From Prinia subflava (lineage: Eukaryota > Chordata > Aves > Passeriformes > Cisticolidae), in the NCBI RefSeq assembly GCF_021018805.1, contig NC_086256.1, positions 10,234,032 to 10,298,031 on the forward strand: a DNA stretch of 64,000 nucleotides, given 5' to 3'. Position 1 is the stretch's first letter, and every line of letters begins with the position of its first letter. Positions 35,513 through 48,528 of this stretch are shown here, one piece after another. Below the pieces are notes generated by a model. That model was not told the origin of the DNA. It saw only the letters and a list, made by a program, of their open reading frames with translations, and did no database searches. Made by a program: the position numbers and the translations under genes.

Positions 35513-35558
35513 CGTGCCCGCGGCGGGGACCATCCCCCGGGCCGCCGCTGCCCCGCAT
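35513..35558 (-). CDS. ARTN: Candidate ARTN leader exon with in-frame upstream ATG
   Basis: In the CpG island the minus strand shows ATG at 35558, then MRGSGGPGDGPRRGH plus one base (phase 1), followed by a strong donor gtgagt. Splicing this to the acceptor before the exon at 32589 gives codons for Ala and Ser and then the proximal ATG in the same frame. The result would be a precursor 17 residues longer. It may equally be just 5' UTR. The upstream border of the exon cannot be fixed, as the frame stays open to at least 35852. Confidence 0.45.
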
Positions 35559-35789
35559 CGCCTCCGCTCCCCGCCGCCCCCCGCCGCCCGCCGCCGCTGC
35601 GCCGGGGCGGGGCGCTGGCGGGGGCCGGCGCTGCCCCGCCGGCACCGACTCCCGCCGCTGCTCCCGGTGCCGCTCCCGCTGCGTCTCGGGGTGCGGTGCC
35701 GGCGGCGTCAGGCGGACGAGCAGTGCGGGGCAGCGGCGGCTCCATCCCGCTCCCGTCGTCGCTGCCGGTGTCAAATTCCAGCCACCGTC

Positions 35790-35990
35790 ACCTGACCGGC
35801 GGGGCGGGCACCGGCACCGGGACCCGGACTCGCACTGGCACCAGGATACCAACCGGCACCCCGATCCTCACGTAGTGGCACCGGGACTCCGACCCGCACG
35901 GGCGCCTGGACCGCACCGGGATCAGGAGGGCACCGGAATCCCGCCAGCAGTAGGAGCCGCAGCCCAGCCCGCTTCAGCACCGGCTCTCGC
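35790..35990. repeat. Degenerate GC-rich repeat of caccgg-type units
   Basis: Within the CpG-rich region the short word caccgg and close variants (ggcaccgggac, ggcaccccgat, gcaccggaat) recur every 10-40 bp over about 200 bp. The units are not uniform in length, so this is low-complexity or decayed minisatellite DNA rather than a clean tandem array. Confidence 0.45.
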
Positions 35991-37299
35991 CGTGATCCGC
36001 ACCGCCTCCGAGCTCCCGCGGAAACTCGCACCCTGCCGGGAACACCACCGGGACCCCCGGAGGCACCCGACCCCCGCTACCGCCACCTGCCCGTCGGCCG
36101 ACCCCCGGGCAGGTGGACTCGCAGCCCGGACGGACGCCCCGTGATCGGTGCTCCCCGTCCAGACAGCCTGGTCACAGCGCTCTCAGGACGGACACACGGA
36201 CACCCTCGGGAAAGGGTTCAGCCCTTCCCGGAGCGCTATGGGAGCAGAGCCGCGCGGTGATCCCACGCCCCGCGTCGGAGGGCAGAGCCCCACGGGGGAC
36301 CCCTTGCACACGTGGGGATCCGACGTGGATGGGTTGTCGGGCAGGGCCGGGACCATCCCGGCAGCTCCCGGCTGCGGCGGGGCCGGCCGGCGTCCCAAGC
36401 GCCCCGAGCTGACTCGGTCACCGGTGTGCCCGGCGCTCGTGTCCGGCCGCGTCGGAGGAGGAGCCCGACCTCCCGCCCGCCCGCGCCCCGCGCCACGGTC
36501 CTCCAGGGCTGGGCCGCCCGCCACCGGGCTCCTTACCTCTGCCGTCGCCCTGCCTCCCTCCGCCAGGGCCGCCGCTGGCCCCGGGGACATGGGGGCCGGC
36601 TGGCGAGTCGAGCGGAGCCCGTGCGAGTCCTTACGTCACCGCCCGGGGCCCTCCGCGTCCATCCCGGGGCTCTCGAGTGCTCCTTGCGAACGTGCCAAAT
36701 CCCGGGGCCGCCTCCGCTCGGCCTCGCTTCACACGTGCTCCCCTGGCCGGAGCCGATCGCCAGGACGCGCCCCGGGCCAGGCGAGCCCCCCGGGTCCGGC
36801 CCTCATGGCTGCGGGGTCCGAGGGCGCCCGGGCGGGCTGCGCGCCCCGCGGTGCCGCCGGCCGTGTCACCTGCCCCGGCGGCGCTCCGCCGCCTCGGCGC
36901 AACTCCCCGGGCTTACGCAACTCCCCGGCTGGAGCGGGGCCAGCGGCTCGGTCACCGGCTGTGCCGCGGCTCCACGCCGGTCCCCAGATCGCCCCGACCC
37001 TGTGCCACCCGCGTGGCTTTAACCTCCTCCCCCTTGCCCGGCAGCCTGGGCCCCGCCGTCCCGCGGAAGGGTCGGATGGCCGCTCCCGCAGCCACCTGCG
37101 GAGCCGCAGCCTCGCCTGCTCTCATCTCCTCGGATTATCCGGCGCGGGGGTGACAACTCCCGCGTCCTCCTGCGACATCACCTGCCAGGGAGTGTGCGGG
37201 CACAAGCAGCGCTCACTAAGCCGTCCCTGCCACCGCCAGCAGGGACAGCGGAGGTGGCACGCGGCCCGGATCAGCTGCTTCACCTGCCCTGGAGCGGCA

Positions 37300-39660
37300 C
37301 CGTGTGGCCCCGGCTCCCCTCTTTTCACCCCCACTCCTGTCCTGACACAAGCATCTTGACCTAGGCCGTGCCTATGGGTGGCTCCCTGACTGCTAGTGGG
37401 ACTGCGTGGGAGCGCGGGCTCTGCCGTGGGACTGGTGCTCCATCTGGCCTGGGGCTGCTCCCATCTGAGCTGCCCTCGTAGGCAACAGAGGCAGTGCCCG
37501 TGGATGCCTTGGTCCAGCAGAGTTTTGGAGGCCCTGGTGCACCCCTGCGGTAGAGAAACAGCTGGGGGTGAGAGACAAGGAACAGGATCCTCTGCTTTGC
37601 AGGGCTACAGACTATTGCTTGGAAAATCTCAATGTGAGTGACATGTCCTGTTCCAGGTTGCCTGGCTGCCCTCATGGAGCTGGGTCTGGCCACAGTTTTG
37701 CTCATCTGTACTAGGGAAGCTGCCCAGGAAGAGAGGGCTGCCAATGAAGGGAAGGGCTGCCTCCCCCACTGATAACCCCCAGGGCTTGGAGACAGCCTTG
37801 GCTGCTGGCTCAGCAGAGGGGTTACCCCATCCCCTCCCACCTTCCCTACAGGTTGGACAGGTCTTCATGTCCCCAGGACACAGCCAGGAATTTCTGAGGA
37901 TGTGATGTTAGTCACATTCAGGGGGCTATGTGAGGCATGGCACAGTGTATCCAGGGCACCTCATACAGGTCAGTCCACAGTGTCCCTGGTCATGTGCAAG
38001 AGGTGGTTGTGCAAAGCCTGGCCTCCGTCCTCTTCCAGGTGTGCCCCCTTCGAGGCTGCTGTCCCAGACACCTGGAGGCACTGTCCTCCTTTGCCCTTTC
38101 TTCTTGTCCTGGGAGACATAAGCCTGCAGCTGCTGTCAGCCCCACTAATGTCCTACCAGCAGCACCTCCTCCCTGTCCCCCCACAGTCGTGGTGGCAGGG
38201 GATGGCATGTCCCAGCTATGTGCCTCAATCCCAACACTGCTCTCCCTTCTTGGTCTCCCACGAGTATTGGCTCTGCCCTGGGGCGTGCTGAGCATGGGTC
38301 AGGCTGCACAGGGTACTGGGGTGCAGGGTGGGTTCCAGTCCCACAGGTCTCCAGACAGAGGGGTGACCTGGTCCCTGACTGCTGCTGGCACTGCCTGGCC
38401 TGGTACCTCCCAGGCGCTGCCTGTGTCAGCCTGTGCTCCTGCACCCCTGGGGCTGGGGTACCCCCAAGTGCCGTGTCTGGTCTGGAATAAGCCCTGCCGA
38501 GCCTAGCCAGGACCTGCTGTGACATCTGTCCCTAAAGATGCCACCCTTGCATGTGGCAGGATGGGGTGATGCAGGCCAGCCAGATGGCAGGACAGAGTGC
38601 TGTGACTGCTGTCTGAAGCCATGGCTGGGTGTGACAAAACGTACGTGGGAGAGAGCTGTGATGCAGGCTGTGTCCCATCTCAGCAGTGACGTGGCTCTTT
38701 CAGGGATATCTCTGAACGAGTCTCCTTGTCTCAGCCGACCTGAACACCCTTGGTGTGCCCTGGTCCCAGGCTCTGTGCTCTTTTCCTCCTCAGCCCTCCC
38801 AAGGCCAGGCCGGGGCACGGGCCATCTTTGGGGCTGGCTCAGCCCGATGGCAGTGATGGTCCTGCTCTTTAAATGCTGGGAAGAGAGGGTGGATGGAAGG
38901 ATGATTTGAGCCACTCCAGCATCTCCTTGAAGCTTGCAACCATGCATCAGGAAGGGCTGGGCAGTTGCTTCTCTGGTGCCCCATCGGTGCTAGCAACAAC
39001 TCGCCCCTTGTTCAGAAGCTGGGAGGTCTGGCAGACCACACACCCCTGGAAGTAGCCTTCTCATGCCTCCAAGTGATGGAACTGTCCCCAACATATCCTG
39101 TGGCTCTGGGAGCCTGGTGGCATCACCAGCGTTTGCCTAAGGGGTTACACCAAGCTGGGACTTGGCAGGTATGAGAGCTGGTCACAGCCTCAGTCCCAGG
39201 CTTCCTAAAACCACTTCCTTTTCCAAGTCACTGTGGTGAGGAGGTCACTTGGCTGGACACCTGCCTTTGTCAGGGCCACACCCAGCCCGATTGCTGCTGT
39301 GACCCTTGGTGGGAAGTCATCCTGCTTGGCAGGGAGTCCCCAGGAGAGCAGTCATAGTCACAGGCAGCTTGCCACAGGAAGGAAAGCTCTGATGCCTGTG
39401 CTTCCAATGTTAAATGAATTCAACCCGCAGTCCCCTCTCCCACCCCTCAAAGTAAGTCACCTGCAAGGAGGAGCACAGCCTGTCCTGGCCCCAGCAGCAG
39501 GCCACTGGCATTGGCCAGCTGCAGCTCTTGGCAGCTGGATTACTGTTCTGGAGTCAGCAGTGAAACCAGGCAGGGGACAGCCCAACCAGGGGAATCCCTC
39601 TGCCTCCCATACAAAAGGCCCAAGGCAGCAGAAGAAAGAGGCCAGCCAAGCTTGTTTGAT
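37300..39660. other. Intergenic stretch between the ARTN CpG island and ST3GAL3
   Basis: No protein-coding exon was recognised on either strand. Open frames are short, without homologous motifs. The region could hold noncoding transcripts ending at the poly(A) signals to its right. Confidence 0.55.
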
Positions 39661-39663
39661 AGC

Positions 39664-39669
39664 TTTATT
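39664..39669 (-). terminator. Candidate minus-strand poly(A) signal
   Basis: AATAAA on the minus strand (tagctttattgc on the plus strand), followed in transcript sense by a pyrimidine-rich stretch. It could be a distal 3' end of ST3GAL3 (UTR of about 3.8 kb) or of an unrelated noncoding transcript. No coding sequence directly precedes it. Confidence 0.35.
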
Positions 39670-41210
39670 GCTTCTGTGATATGACAGAATTGATGTGACA
39701 TAAGCCGGCTTGGAGGAGCCTACAAGACTCTTACCCTCCCTGCCTAGAGGGGAAATTAAAAAAAAAATGCAGAAACTAAAACTAATTTTAAAAACTCATT
39801 GAGTTCTTGCATCTTGGCTTGGTACAGTACCGGCGAATGCACTGGCCTTTCCCAGACCCTGTGCAGGCTGTGCAAGGAGCCAGAGCCCAGAGGGGCTGGG
39901 CAGTGGCCCCAGAGGGGCTCCTGCACTGAAGGACACGTCTCTAATACTGTGAGTGGCACATGCTCGGATTGAGAGCACACACTGTGCTCAGCGTGGGGCT
40001 GCCTCCCTGCCAAACACTCTGGAAGCCCTTGCCCATGCCCAGTTCTGCCCGTGCCAAACCCAACTGCCCTCATTTAACACAGACGCCCCTGTCCTGACAC
40101 CTTCCCCCACTCCCAGCAGTGCTCACACTGAGGGGTAGCACAGCATGGCCAGGCAGGGCCTCTCCACTTCTCCCTTCAAGGAAGGAGACACTGGAAGCCC
40201 AGAGATGCTGGGATGAGGAATGCTGGGCTGGATCCCACTGCTGCCTCATGCTACCTGGCCATGGTGCTTACCTTTGGCATGTGTGAGCTTGAGGCCACAG
40301 CATGGCCAGGCCTAACAGGGTGAGCTGGTGGTGGGAGCCCAATGCCAGTGTGGTGGGCACTGCTACAAATGCACAAGCAGCCCATGGTGTGGTCAGCACA
40401 GCAGCAGCAGCTCTCTGGCAGCTCCTGTCCTCCAGAGCAGCACATGCAGGCTGCCCTGCAGCCCCCCAGACCTGCTCTCTGCACTAGTTGGAGCAAAACC
40501 CACTGTGGTCACTGGCCTCTGATCTCCCTGTATCTCCCTGGGCTGTCTCTAGGCAGGTTCCCTGCCACCCGAGCAGCCTTTCTGCACCACAGCGCATCAA
40601 GGCACCAGGCAACCCCGCTCTATATTTAGGCTGTGGAGAATTCCCCTGGGCTCTCCCTTCCAATCTGACAAGGTGAGTCACGGTGAGGGAGAGGCCAAGG
40701 CTCACATCCGTCCCACTGACCCTGCTCTGACCCGCGGGCACTGCTCCGAGCTGCCAGGGCTGCAGCGTGTCAAGGGCGGGAGGTGGCTGCAGGTGCTCGT
40801 GGGGAGGCAGCCAAAAGAATGGCACCCAGGAGCAAAACCCAGTGCTGTGCACTGCTCCTGGAGCTGGAGCCCCATCACCTGGCCATGGGCTGCTCTGTCG
40901 TGTCAGTGAGTTAGAGGAGAGTCTTGGTCCCCAAACACTCTTTCCTTCTACATGCGGGTGGTCCTGGCCCACCACAGTCAGTCTGGGCCATGCACTCAGC
41001 TATTCAACTTGGACTCTTCTCCCTGGAGATCCCTGTCAAGGTGGAGGAAAGAGCTTGGAGTCATCTCCCTGGTCTGTAGGGTCAGCTTCCCATCAGGACT
41101 TGTTCATGGCTGTGGTGGAGAGCTGGGATGACAGGGAAGGCTGAGCAGTGTCCTTGGACCTGGAGCCACTGAGTTGGAAGATAAAAGTGCCCTATAGCTT
41201 TGTACTGTTC

Positions 41211-41216
41211 AATAAA
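41211..41216 (+). terminator. Candidate plus-strand poly(A) signal
   Basis: AATAAA in tactgttcaataaagcag, followed about 30 bp later by a GT-rich stretch (ctctgtgggggtcc), the usual arrangement at a vertebrate 3' end. No known plus-strand gene explains it. It would be convergent with ST3GAL3. Confidence 0.4.
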
Positions 41217-42182
41217 GCAGTCTTAATCAAATTAATGCCATCACAATCCTCTGTGGGGGTCCTTCCCCCAGTGGGTGGAGAGGAGCTCAGCACAGACACC
41301 AAAGGCCCTTCCTTCCTCCTGGGTGCAGCTGCCCACTCTTGCATCTCAGCTCACTGCAGCCCATGGATACAGCCCTAGGGCTTTCATGGCAGCTGCTGAA
41401 AGCATCAAGACAGAGAGTGGATGTCAACCCTTCCCCAGCCACAGCCTTAGCCAGATCCAGAGCAGTGGAGATGACACATGGGAAGGGTAAAGGGAAGGAG
41501 AGCCTCCCACTATACCTTCTGCAGCCCAGAAGCAGCAGGATCTTTGAGCTGCTCCCAGATGACAAGGGAAAGCGCAGCCACAACAAGAAGCTGGGCATTA
41601 CTTACCCCTGAGCAAGCTCCTTGGCTATAGGCACAGCAGGCAGGAGAGGGACACATCCCTCACTGGTCTGTAAGCAGCACTCAGTGCCACGTCCTGGGAG
41701 CAGCCTGGTCTCAAACCATTCTGTACAGTTTGCTTGTCTGCCCCACGCCCAGGTCACTGCCTGCCCCTCCTGCACACCCCCTGGAGGCTCTCAGGTCCAA
41801 AGTCACAGTCCCTGCAAGGCAGTGGGCACAGAGTTGGTCTGCAGGAGCCACACGAACCCTGCTCTGAGCATTCCTTGCCCATGCCAGGGTCATGCTCCCT
41901 TCAGTCCAGAGCAAGGCAGACTGCAATCCTTGGGCTACGTCAGACACAGTGCCAGGACCATGAGCCCAACCCACACCCCTCTGGGATCCCCCTCCACTGA
42001 CCCCAGCACCGGCTGGCTGTGGGACAGTGCCTGTGAGTGCACTCCAGCCTGCTCCAGGCTAGGAGAGCACAGGAGCCACTTTCCACGTGTAACTGTTCAT
42101 TCCCTTGGCAATCTCCCTTCTGCCCATGCTCTTCAGGTGGATGAGACCACCCTGCTGCCCTCGCACTTGGCCACATTGGTCA

Positions 42183-43449
42183 GTTTATTCCAGCTCCTCT
42201 GAAATACGTCTACAAATCAAATGTGCAAATAGTGCATCTTGGGACGGCGAAGGAAGGACGTGCTCCTGAGAGCAGGAGGAGCAGCAGTGCTAGAGCAGCA
42301 CGGGAGGAGCTTGGAAATGGAGTGAGCAGGGGCCGAGCAGAGGGTGAGAGTTCCCATCAGGTTCCATCATCATTGAGGTCACACGTCGCTTAAATAGGGA
42401 ACATGATCGAGTCTGGAACATATAACAAACATCTTCAGCAGTCTGCTCTCAAACTGTAAAGCTTGAGATCTCTGCTCAAGATCTGACCTCCTTCCAAAGA
42501 ATAAATACTCCCCTCCCACACAAAACCAAAGCGAGATGCTGTCCAGAAACAGTGACACCAGTCTGCACGGACTCCACGGGGGCCCTGCACAGCAGGCACA
42601 AACCAAGAGGCCTGAAAGCCTTGAGCACAACGGGGCAGGCTCCTCTGCATCCTGACAGGCAAGAGGGTGGGGAGGGTCTGCTGCAGGCGGAGAAAGCCAC
42701 CGGCTGCCTGCTCCACCTCGGGGTCAGGGCAGAGGCAGAGCAAATGGCTATGAAAAACACAGCCAAGTCAGTGGCTGCTGCTCTTACTGCCTCTGTGGAG
42801 GAAGTGAGGAAAAATGCAGAAAAACAAACCCATGCTCATCTCCATCCAGAAGCTCCAAGTGGAGAATAAGAGGAAGCCATCATTCTCCCTTCGAATTGTA
42901 GCAGCACCAATGACACCAAAGTTTTGGATGGATTTGTTTTCCTGCGGAAAGGTCTGAGGCCGGTGACAACGCAGATGGAGCATGAAGAGGCCAGGTTTTT
43001 TGCAGGGCTGTGCACAAGCAGACTTTGCCTTGTACCTTGGTATTTCTAGTATGGTTCCAGCAGAGTCTTTTAAAAAATAATACTTTGTACATTCAGGCTT
43101 TGCTGCCTTGGGGCAGCATCACCTCCCATTTGGCACTAATTTTACTCACAAACCTTTCTTCTCTCTCCTGAGTCTTTCCTGTCTAATTCAGGATGCAGAA
43201 GATCTGTCTGTGATGCAGAGTTCGAGAACTGTCCACTCAGCCCCTTGCCCACCTCCTGCCAGGTCTAGGCCTGGAGGTGGGAGATGTAACCCTCGTGCAG
43301 ACTGGCAGTGCAAGAGGGTCTTCCCAGAGCACCTGGGCATCTCTGTGTATCTTCAGTGAGGTGGGATTCTTGCAGTGGGCTGCCAGTGCCTGCTCCCAGA
43401 GCTGCAGTGTGTCTTCATCTCCTCCCTTGGACACTGTGGCTGCAGCCAC
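42183..43449 (-). other. ST3GAL3: ST3GAL3 3' UTR with poly(A) signal
   Basis: From the ST3GAL3 stop codon the first canonical AATAAA on the minus strand lies at 42183-42188 (gctggaataaactgacc in transcript sense). This gives a UTR of about 1.28 kb. No other AATAAA or ATTAAA was seen between them on this strand. The exact cleavage site, and use of a distal site near 39664, are not known. Confidence 0.6.
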
Positions 43450-43539
43450 TCAAATCCCACTGGTTAGGTCAGTGATGACTCGGGCTCTCACCAGCTTTCT
43501 CAGAAATTCCTTCTCCCTCTGGATGTTGTGCGTCCAGGA
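43450..43539 (-). CDS. ST3GAL3: ST3GAL3 last coding exon (motif VS and stop)
   Basis: 90 nt including the stop, acceptor ttcttccag. It reads SWTHNIQREKEFLRKLVRAR then VITDLTSGI and TGA. The human end is KARVITDLSSGI. The histidine of HNIQRE is the motif VS residue needed for catalysis in this family. The exon has no methionine codon and is found only by comparison. Confidence 0.95.
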   Translation of the reverse strand, partial: SWTHNIQREKEFLRKLVRARVITDLTSGI

Positions 43540-46500
43540 CTGGAAGAAAATGAGAGAGACAGGAGGTCAGCAACTACCCTGGCCAAGCATGCTCCTGTCC
43601 TTCATGCTTGGGAGACTGTCAAGGACACAGATTCTGCTGTAGATCAGAAGAGCCCTTGCACACCAAGGACCTTCTCTTATGTAAAGCTGACACAGTATGG
43701 TCAGACCTGTGTACCTGAGGTAGAAAGTTTCCCCATGGGCTGGGGGAAGTTTTTTGGCATGGTGAGATCTGGGCAATCCAGGTCCCTTGAGCAGATGTGC
43801 CCTCCCAAGCTGCTGCACACAGGAGCCCAAGAGCACAGCACTGGTGATGGTCTGTGCCAGGGAACAGAGCTGGCACAGAACACAAGGGCATGACATGTGC
43901 CCACCACACACAGCCAGTGCATGGAGGTGCAAGCAGCTGAAAGACCCCAAGACCATCCCCATCAAAGCTGGGTCTTGCTTCTGCTAGCTCAATCAGGAGG
44001 AAATCACCTGCTAAAGGTTCCACTAATACAATGTGAAGGGGGAAACAGCCACAACTCCCAGCAGGCACTTCAGAGCAGTGATTGCTGTTAGCTGTGTCGG
44101 CCCACCCAGATGTGTTCCCTGCAGCAGGCTTGAGCTGGGATCACAGCACCTGCCATCACCCCCCTGTGCTGAGACTATTGAAGCACTTAATGAAAGCAGA
44201 AGTGGTTTGTCACACCATGAAGCCCAAACAGAACAGGGGAAAGCAACTTTACCCAAAATCTCCCAACAGGACAAGAATCAGAGTACATGATTTTGGCATG
44301 GTGCTCTGGTCAGCAGGTAATCTGAACTCTAAATACAATCTGGACCATGACAAAATCACACTACAGGAGCCTACCTGAAATGGTCTCAAACCATCAAATC
44401 ATCAGCCCCATGAGCACACTGAGAGCACTCTGTCATAGGTATCAAAATGTACTTTACCCACTGCCAAACTGTGGGCACCTGCCTGCAAAGCAGTGGTTGT
44501 GTACATCATGCACAATGTGCATGTTATTCTGTCATCCTGCTTGTCCTGCCCTGTCCTGTCTGGGACAAGCAGCTCTCAGCCATGAATGCTGTGTGGCACT
44601 GACAGCCCCAGGCATGATGTGCACACAGTGGGCTGACAGGCTCAAGGCACTGAAGGTCCCTCTCTAGATCTCCGGCACATTTTGGAAATGTCTTCCTGGC
44701 TGCTACTGCGCATTTACAAGCCACTTCCATCCCCCCAGTGCACAGGAATGACAACAGCTAAAGCTGCTAAAGAAACTTCAGGCAGGTATTACCTGGTAAC
44801 CTGTGTTCAAAAGAAGCATTTGACTTCCTTTGCTTCCAGTGACACTGTTACCTGAACGCTGGAAAGGCTACACAACTACTGGGAACAGGACGACACATGA
44901 GAACTGTGTTGGTGCTCTTTGCATAAGGCTCTATATCTAAACTGAAAAGATGCTGCCCTGAAACAACTCAGTGCTTGGCTAATGTAAAAGCAGAAACCGA
45001 AAAGTGGCACTGTGAATAAGGGTTACAAAGCCTTGTGAAAGGAAAAAAGCATCAGTTCCAGGAAGCAACAGTGGGAACGATGGTGGCACAGAGAGAGCTG
45101 GGAGAGCAGGGCTGAGCGTGTGTTGGAGCCAGAGAGCCAGGATCCCCCAATGTGCTGGAAACAGTTCCACATGTGCCATGACAGCTGGGGGCCCTGGGCT
45201 TGGCCCCTGCCACGCAGCAGGGTCACTGCTGCCAACACAGCCCCTGGTTGGAAGGTTCAGCCCTGGCAGAGACAGCTGAGTGCAGGGTGAGCTCCTGCCC
45301 ACAGGCAGCCAGCACTGCCTGCTGGCACAGAGGCCACACTGGGACACCGAGTCTCAGTGCATTCACTTGCCTCTGGCTAGGCTTGTTGTTGAAACCTGCC
45401 TGGAGCATTAGGAGCCTGATCAGAGCACAATCTGAGCCCTCCTCCACGCCTTTAGCCTCATCACACAGTGTGAGAAGCCAACTGGTTTCAGCAAGGACAA
45501 CTGTTCCTGTTTGTGTTTTCTGTACAGATGAACTGGGGAGGCAGCCACTTGCAGGCAGACTCAAACCACCTAAAACATCACCTGAGGCCACGTGCAAGTG
45601 CCTTATATGATGGCAAGAGGAAATCTGCTTGTGAAAAGTACAAGTGGAGCAGGAATTTAAGCCCAGGAGCTAGATAACAAAACTTTGGGTGATACAATTG
45701 CAATTTCTCACATTACAGCTAGGTATGGCTCCAGCACTCACCACAAAGCTGCTGGCAAGACCAGCCTGTGGTTGTTCAGCATCCAGGCTGCCTTACACCC
45801 CAGGCACTGCCACCAACTCCTTTTTACAAGCAGACAGTCACACGAAAGGCAATTCAGCCTCCCACCTGATCCATGGATCTCAGTGATGTCCACCTCAGTG
45901 CTCTGCAATGTTTTGTGGTTAATGTAAGCCCACATAGGAAGAGGTTCCCTGGTGAGAACAGGCTTTCATCCCTCCCAAAGAGCACCATCAGGGCACTCAC
46001 TGCAGTGCTGCTCCCCCATTGCCCGACAGCAGCACGGGCAGGAGGGATGAGGCATGTCTTCCACACCAGCTCGGGTTACTGATTACAGGAGAGGGACTCA
46101 CTCACCCCACTGACAGACAGAGCTGACCAGACGAAGGAAGCTGCATTCCAGCACTAGCAGCGGCAGTGGGGACAAGAGCCAGAGCAATTTTCTCAAAGCT
46201 GACAGGAAAGCAGGCACCTCAGTCCCATTGCTCCGACAGGAAAAGGCAACAAAATGCACCCTAAACTCCAGAAGGTTTCAGGGTGTATACACCTCAAATA
46301 GCACCCTGGGTATGCACCTTATATAGCACACAGTGCCAGTGGAAAACTCCAGCTCTTTCCTTGTCAATCTGCACCTCAAAGTCAGTGTTGGAGCAGTTTG
46401 GAGCATTCACTGTCACCTCCACCTTCCTGTCCATGCATATCACCACCACTGCTGCAACCTGGCAGACTGGCTCTGTCCTCTCTCTCCTCTGCTGCTTGCA

Positions 46501-48528
46501 TCCAACGCAGCTTCCACTTGTGGAATCAAACAGGCTGCTTGCCTGAGCCCATGGTTGGGGTAATGAACTTTGAGAGTTCCAGCAGGAACACCCCAGGAGG
46601 CTCCAGACCCCTTCTTGTTCTCCGGGGATCAGGCTAAGATTTCCTGTGCTTTGGGTCTCTCTCTGAGTAGTGGATGTTTGCTCTTTCCAGTGGAGAGAGA
46701 AGCAGAGGGAGCAGAGTTACTCTGTTTGAGAGCAGAGTACCAGAGCACTGTTATGGCTGTTCATCCCAGGGAGGTGGCAGTGGCTCTGAGCACTTGGTCA
46801 CAGTTATTAGATGAAAATTTATCATCAGTTAAAGCCACTTTTCAGGGTTATGCAAATGCAGCAGCCCCAAACCACCTATCCTTTTTATCTTGACAATTCC
46901 ACAAAGAAGCACAAAACATCATCTGTCACTTCAAGAAAAGCCAAGTAGAATATTTTAAGCCTAAGCAAATGTTTCAGAGACCAACCCATGAAGAAGGTAA
47001 GCTCCCCGTCTGTAATCAATTACAATCAGGGAATGCCTCAGCTTCAGACCACATTAGTCTTATCAAGCATGCTGCAATTAAAATACAGGAAGGTTAAATT
47101 AGAGAGAGTGAAGTCAATGAGGAATGCGTTCAAGAAAAACAGCAAGTTGTAGAGAAGGAGTTTTCTCAGTTCTGTTACATCCTCTGTATTTCTGCACGTC
47201 AGCAGCACTTCTCCACAAAAACCTGCACAGAAACCCCAGCAGAGCAAGAGGTGCTACTTCACTGGCAACAGTCGGTTTCCAGTCTCCACCAGTGCTAATT
47301 TATCTTTGTCTTTAACCCTCACTGCTTTGTCTCTAGAGCTGCTTAATTTTCATTGTCAGACTGCCCCAGTCTGCTTGAACCCCCTTGGGATTCAGATGAA
47401 ACAAAAAGGATGGCTGGGCGCCCTCATCTTCTTGTCTTTAGGGGATTTACTCACAACTCCTTTATGCCCAGTCATTCTTACATCAACTTTAAATTTCAAA
47501 CAGCTGTTTTCATTCCTGCTTACTCTTAATACACACACACACAGAAACTGTATCTCTTTTCAGCCTTCATTTTACCAAGTCAAACAACCAACGTCTTTCT
47601 TCTACCAAAACAAGCTGTTCATTTACACCATGAAGACTGGAAAATCTCACAGAATTATAGTAGCTCCCTCTGTCCCTATTTACTCCATATTTACTTCTCA
47701 TGAACTAGAAAAAAAGGCTCACCAGTGCCTCATGCAGAGGCAATTCCCACTCTCCACAAGAAGTCCTTTCCTTTAGTCTTTCCAGAGCTGTATCTGCCTT
47801 TCTTTTTCCCAGTAACAGTCTAGCAGCCTGAATTATTCTGTAATTTATTTGTACCTATCTAAGCACTTTCCTCCTCTGCCATTGCCAAATAATGCTATCC
47901 CAGATAACAGTCAAAATATCTGTTATTGCCTCAAATAGCATGACCTTCCATTCATACTCTTAGGTTTCATGCCACCCAGTTTGCTCTTCAAGGTGCTCGT
48001 GGCCTTCCTGGATGGTATTTTGATCCTCCCTTGTATTGACCACACCTGGTTTTGTCTCATCACAAATTCCACTTGCACACCATTGCCTTCTGTGCCAAAA
48101 ATCATCAAAGCAAACACTAAACATGACCTCCTGCAGAGGAACTCCCAGCTGTCCATTCAGTGCTGCTTTTTGTGTTCTCTCTTAAAGAGACTATTCATTT
48201 ACAGGTGCTGCACCAAACCGTGGCTTCTGAAGCTTAACTAATAATATCTCACACAGATATTATTGCACGCTCAACTGAACTTCTGACAGGCAGGACTACT
48301 ACACTTCCTCTGTCCCAAGAATGATTTTTTTTTAATCAAATAAAAATATAAAATCAGGTTTTGTAACCTGCCTTTGGTAAATCCACGTTGTGTTTGCTTT
48401 CAGGATTTAATTATTCTTTAATTCAAACTCTGCTCTGAAGTTCTGAATAGTACTTCTGAGGTTAGTTAAGGAGTTCTGAAGTTGACAGGATTATTTTCCT
48501 TGACTTGATTCCATACCTAGCCCCCCAT

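Larger units (their letters stand above)
33790..37300. promoter_or_regulatory. Large CpG-rich region upstream of ARTN
   Basis: About 3.5 kb of very GC-rich, CpG-dense DNA in two parts (about 33.8-34.3 kb and 34.6-37.3 kb, with a slightly less dense join). It contains the candidate ARTN leader exon and is the best place for ARTN promoters, possibly with divergent transcription to the plus strand. Long open frames on both strands (up to about 400 codons) reflect base composition; none resembles a known protein. Confidence 0.75.

Noticed and set aside
36148..37359. 403-codon open frame on the plus strand in the CpG-rich region
   Set aside because: Low stop-codon frequency is expected at this GC content. 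The product is Pro/Arg/Ala/Gly-rich without domains, and equally long frames exist on the other strand.
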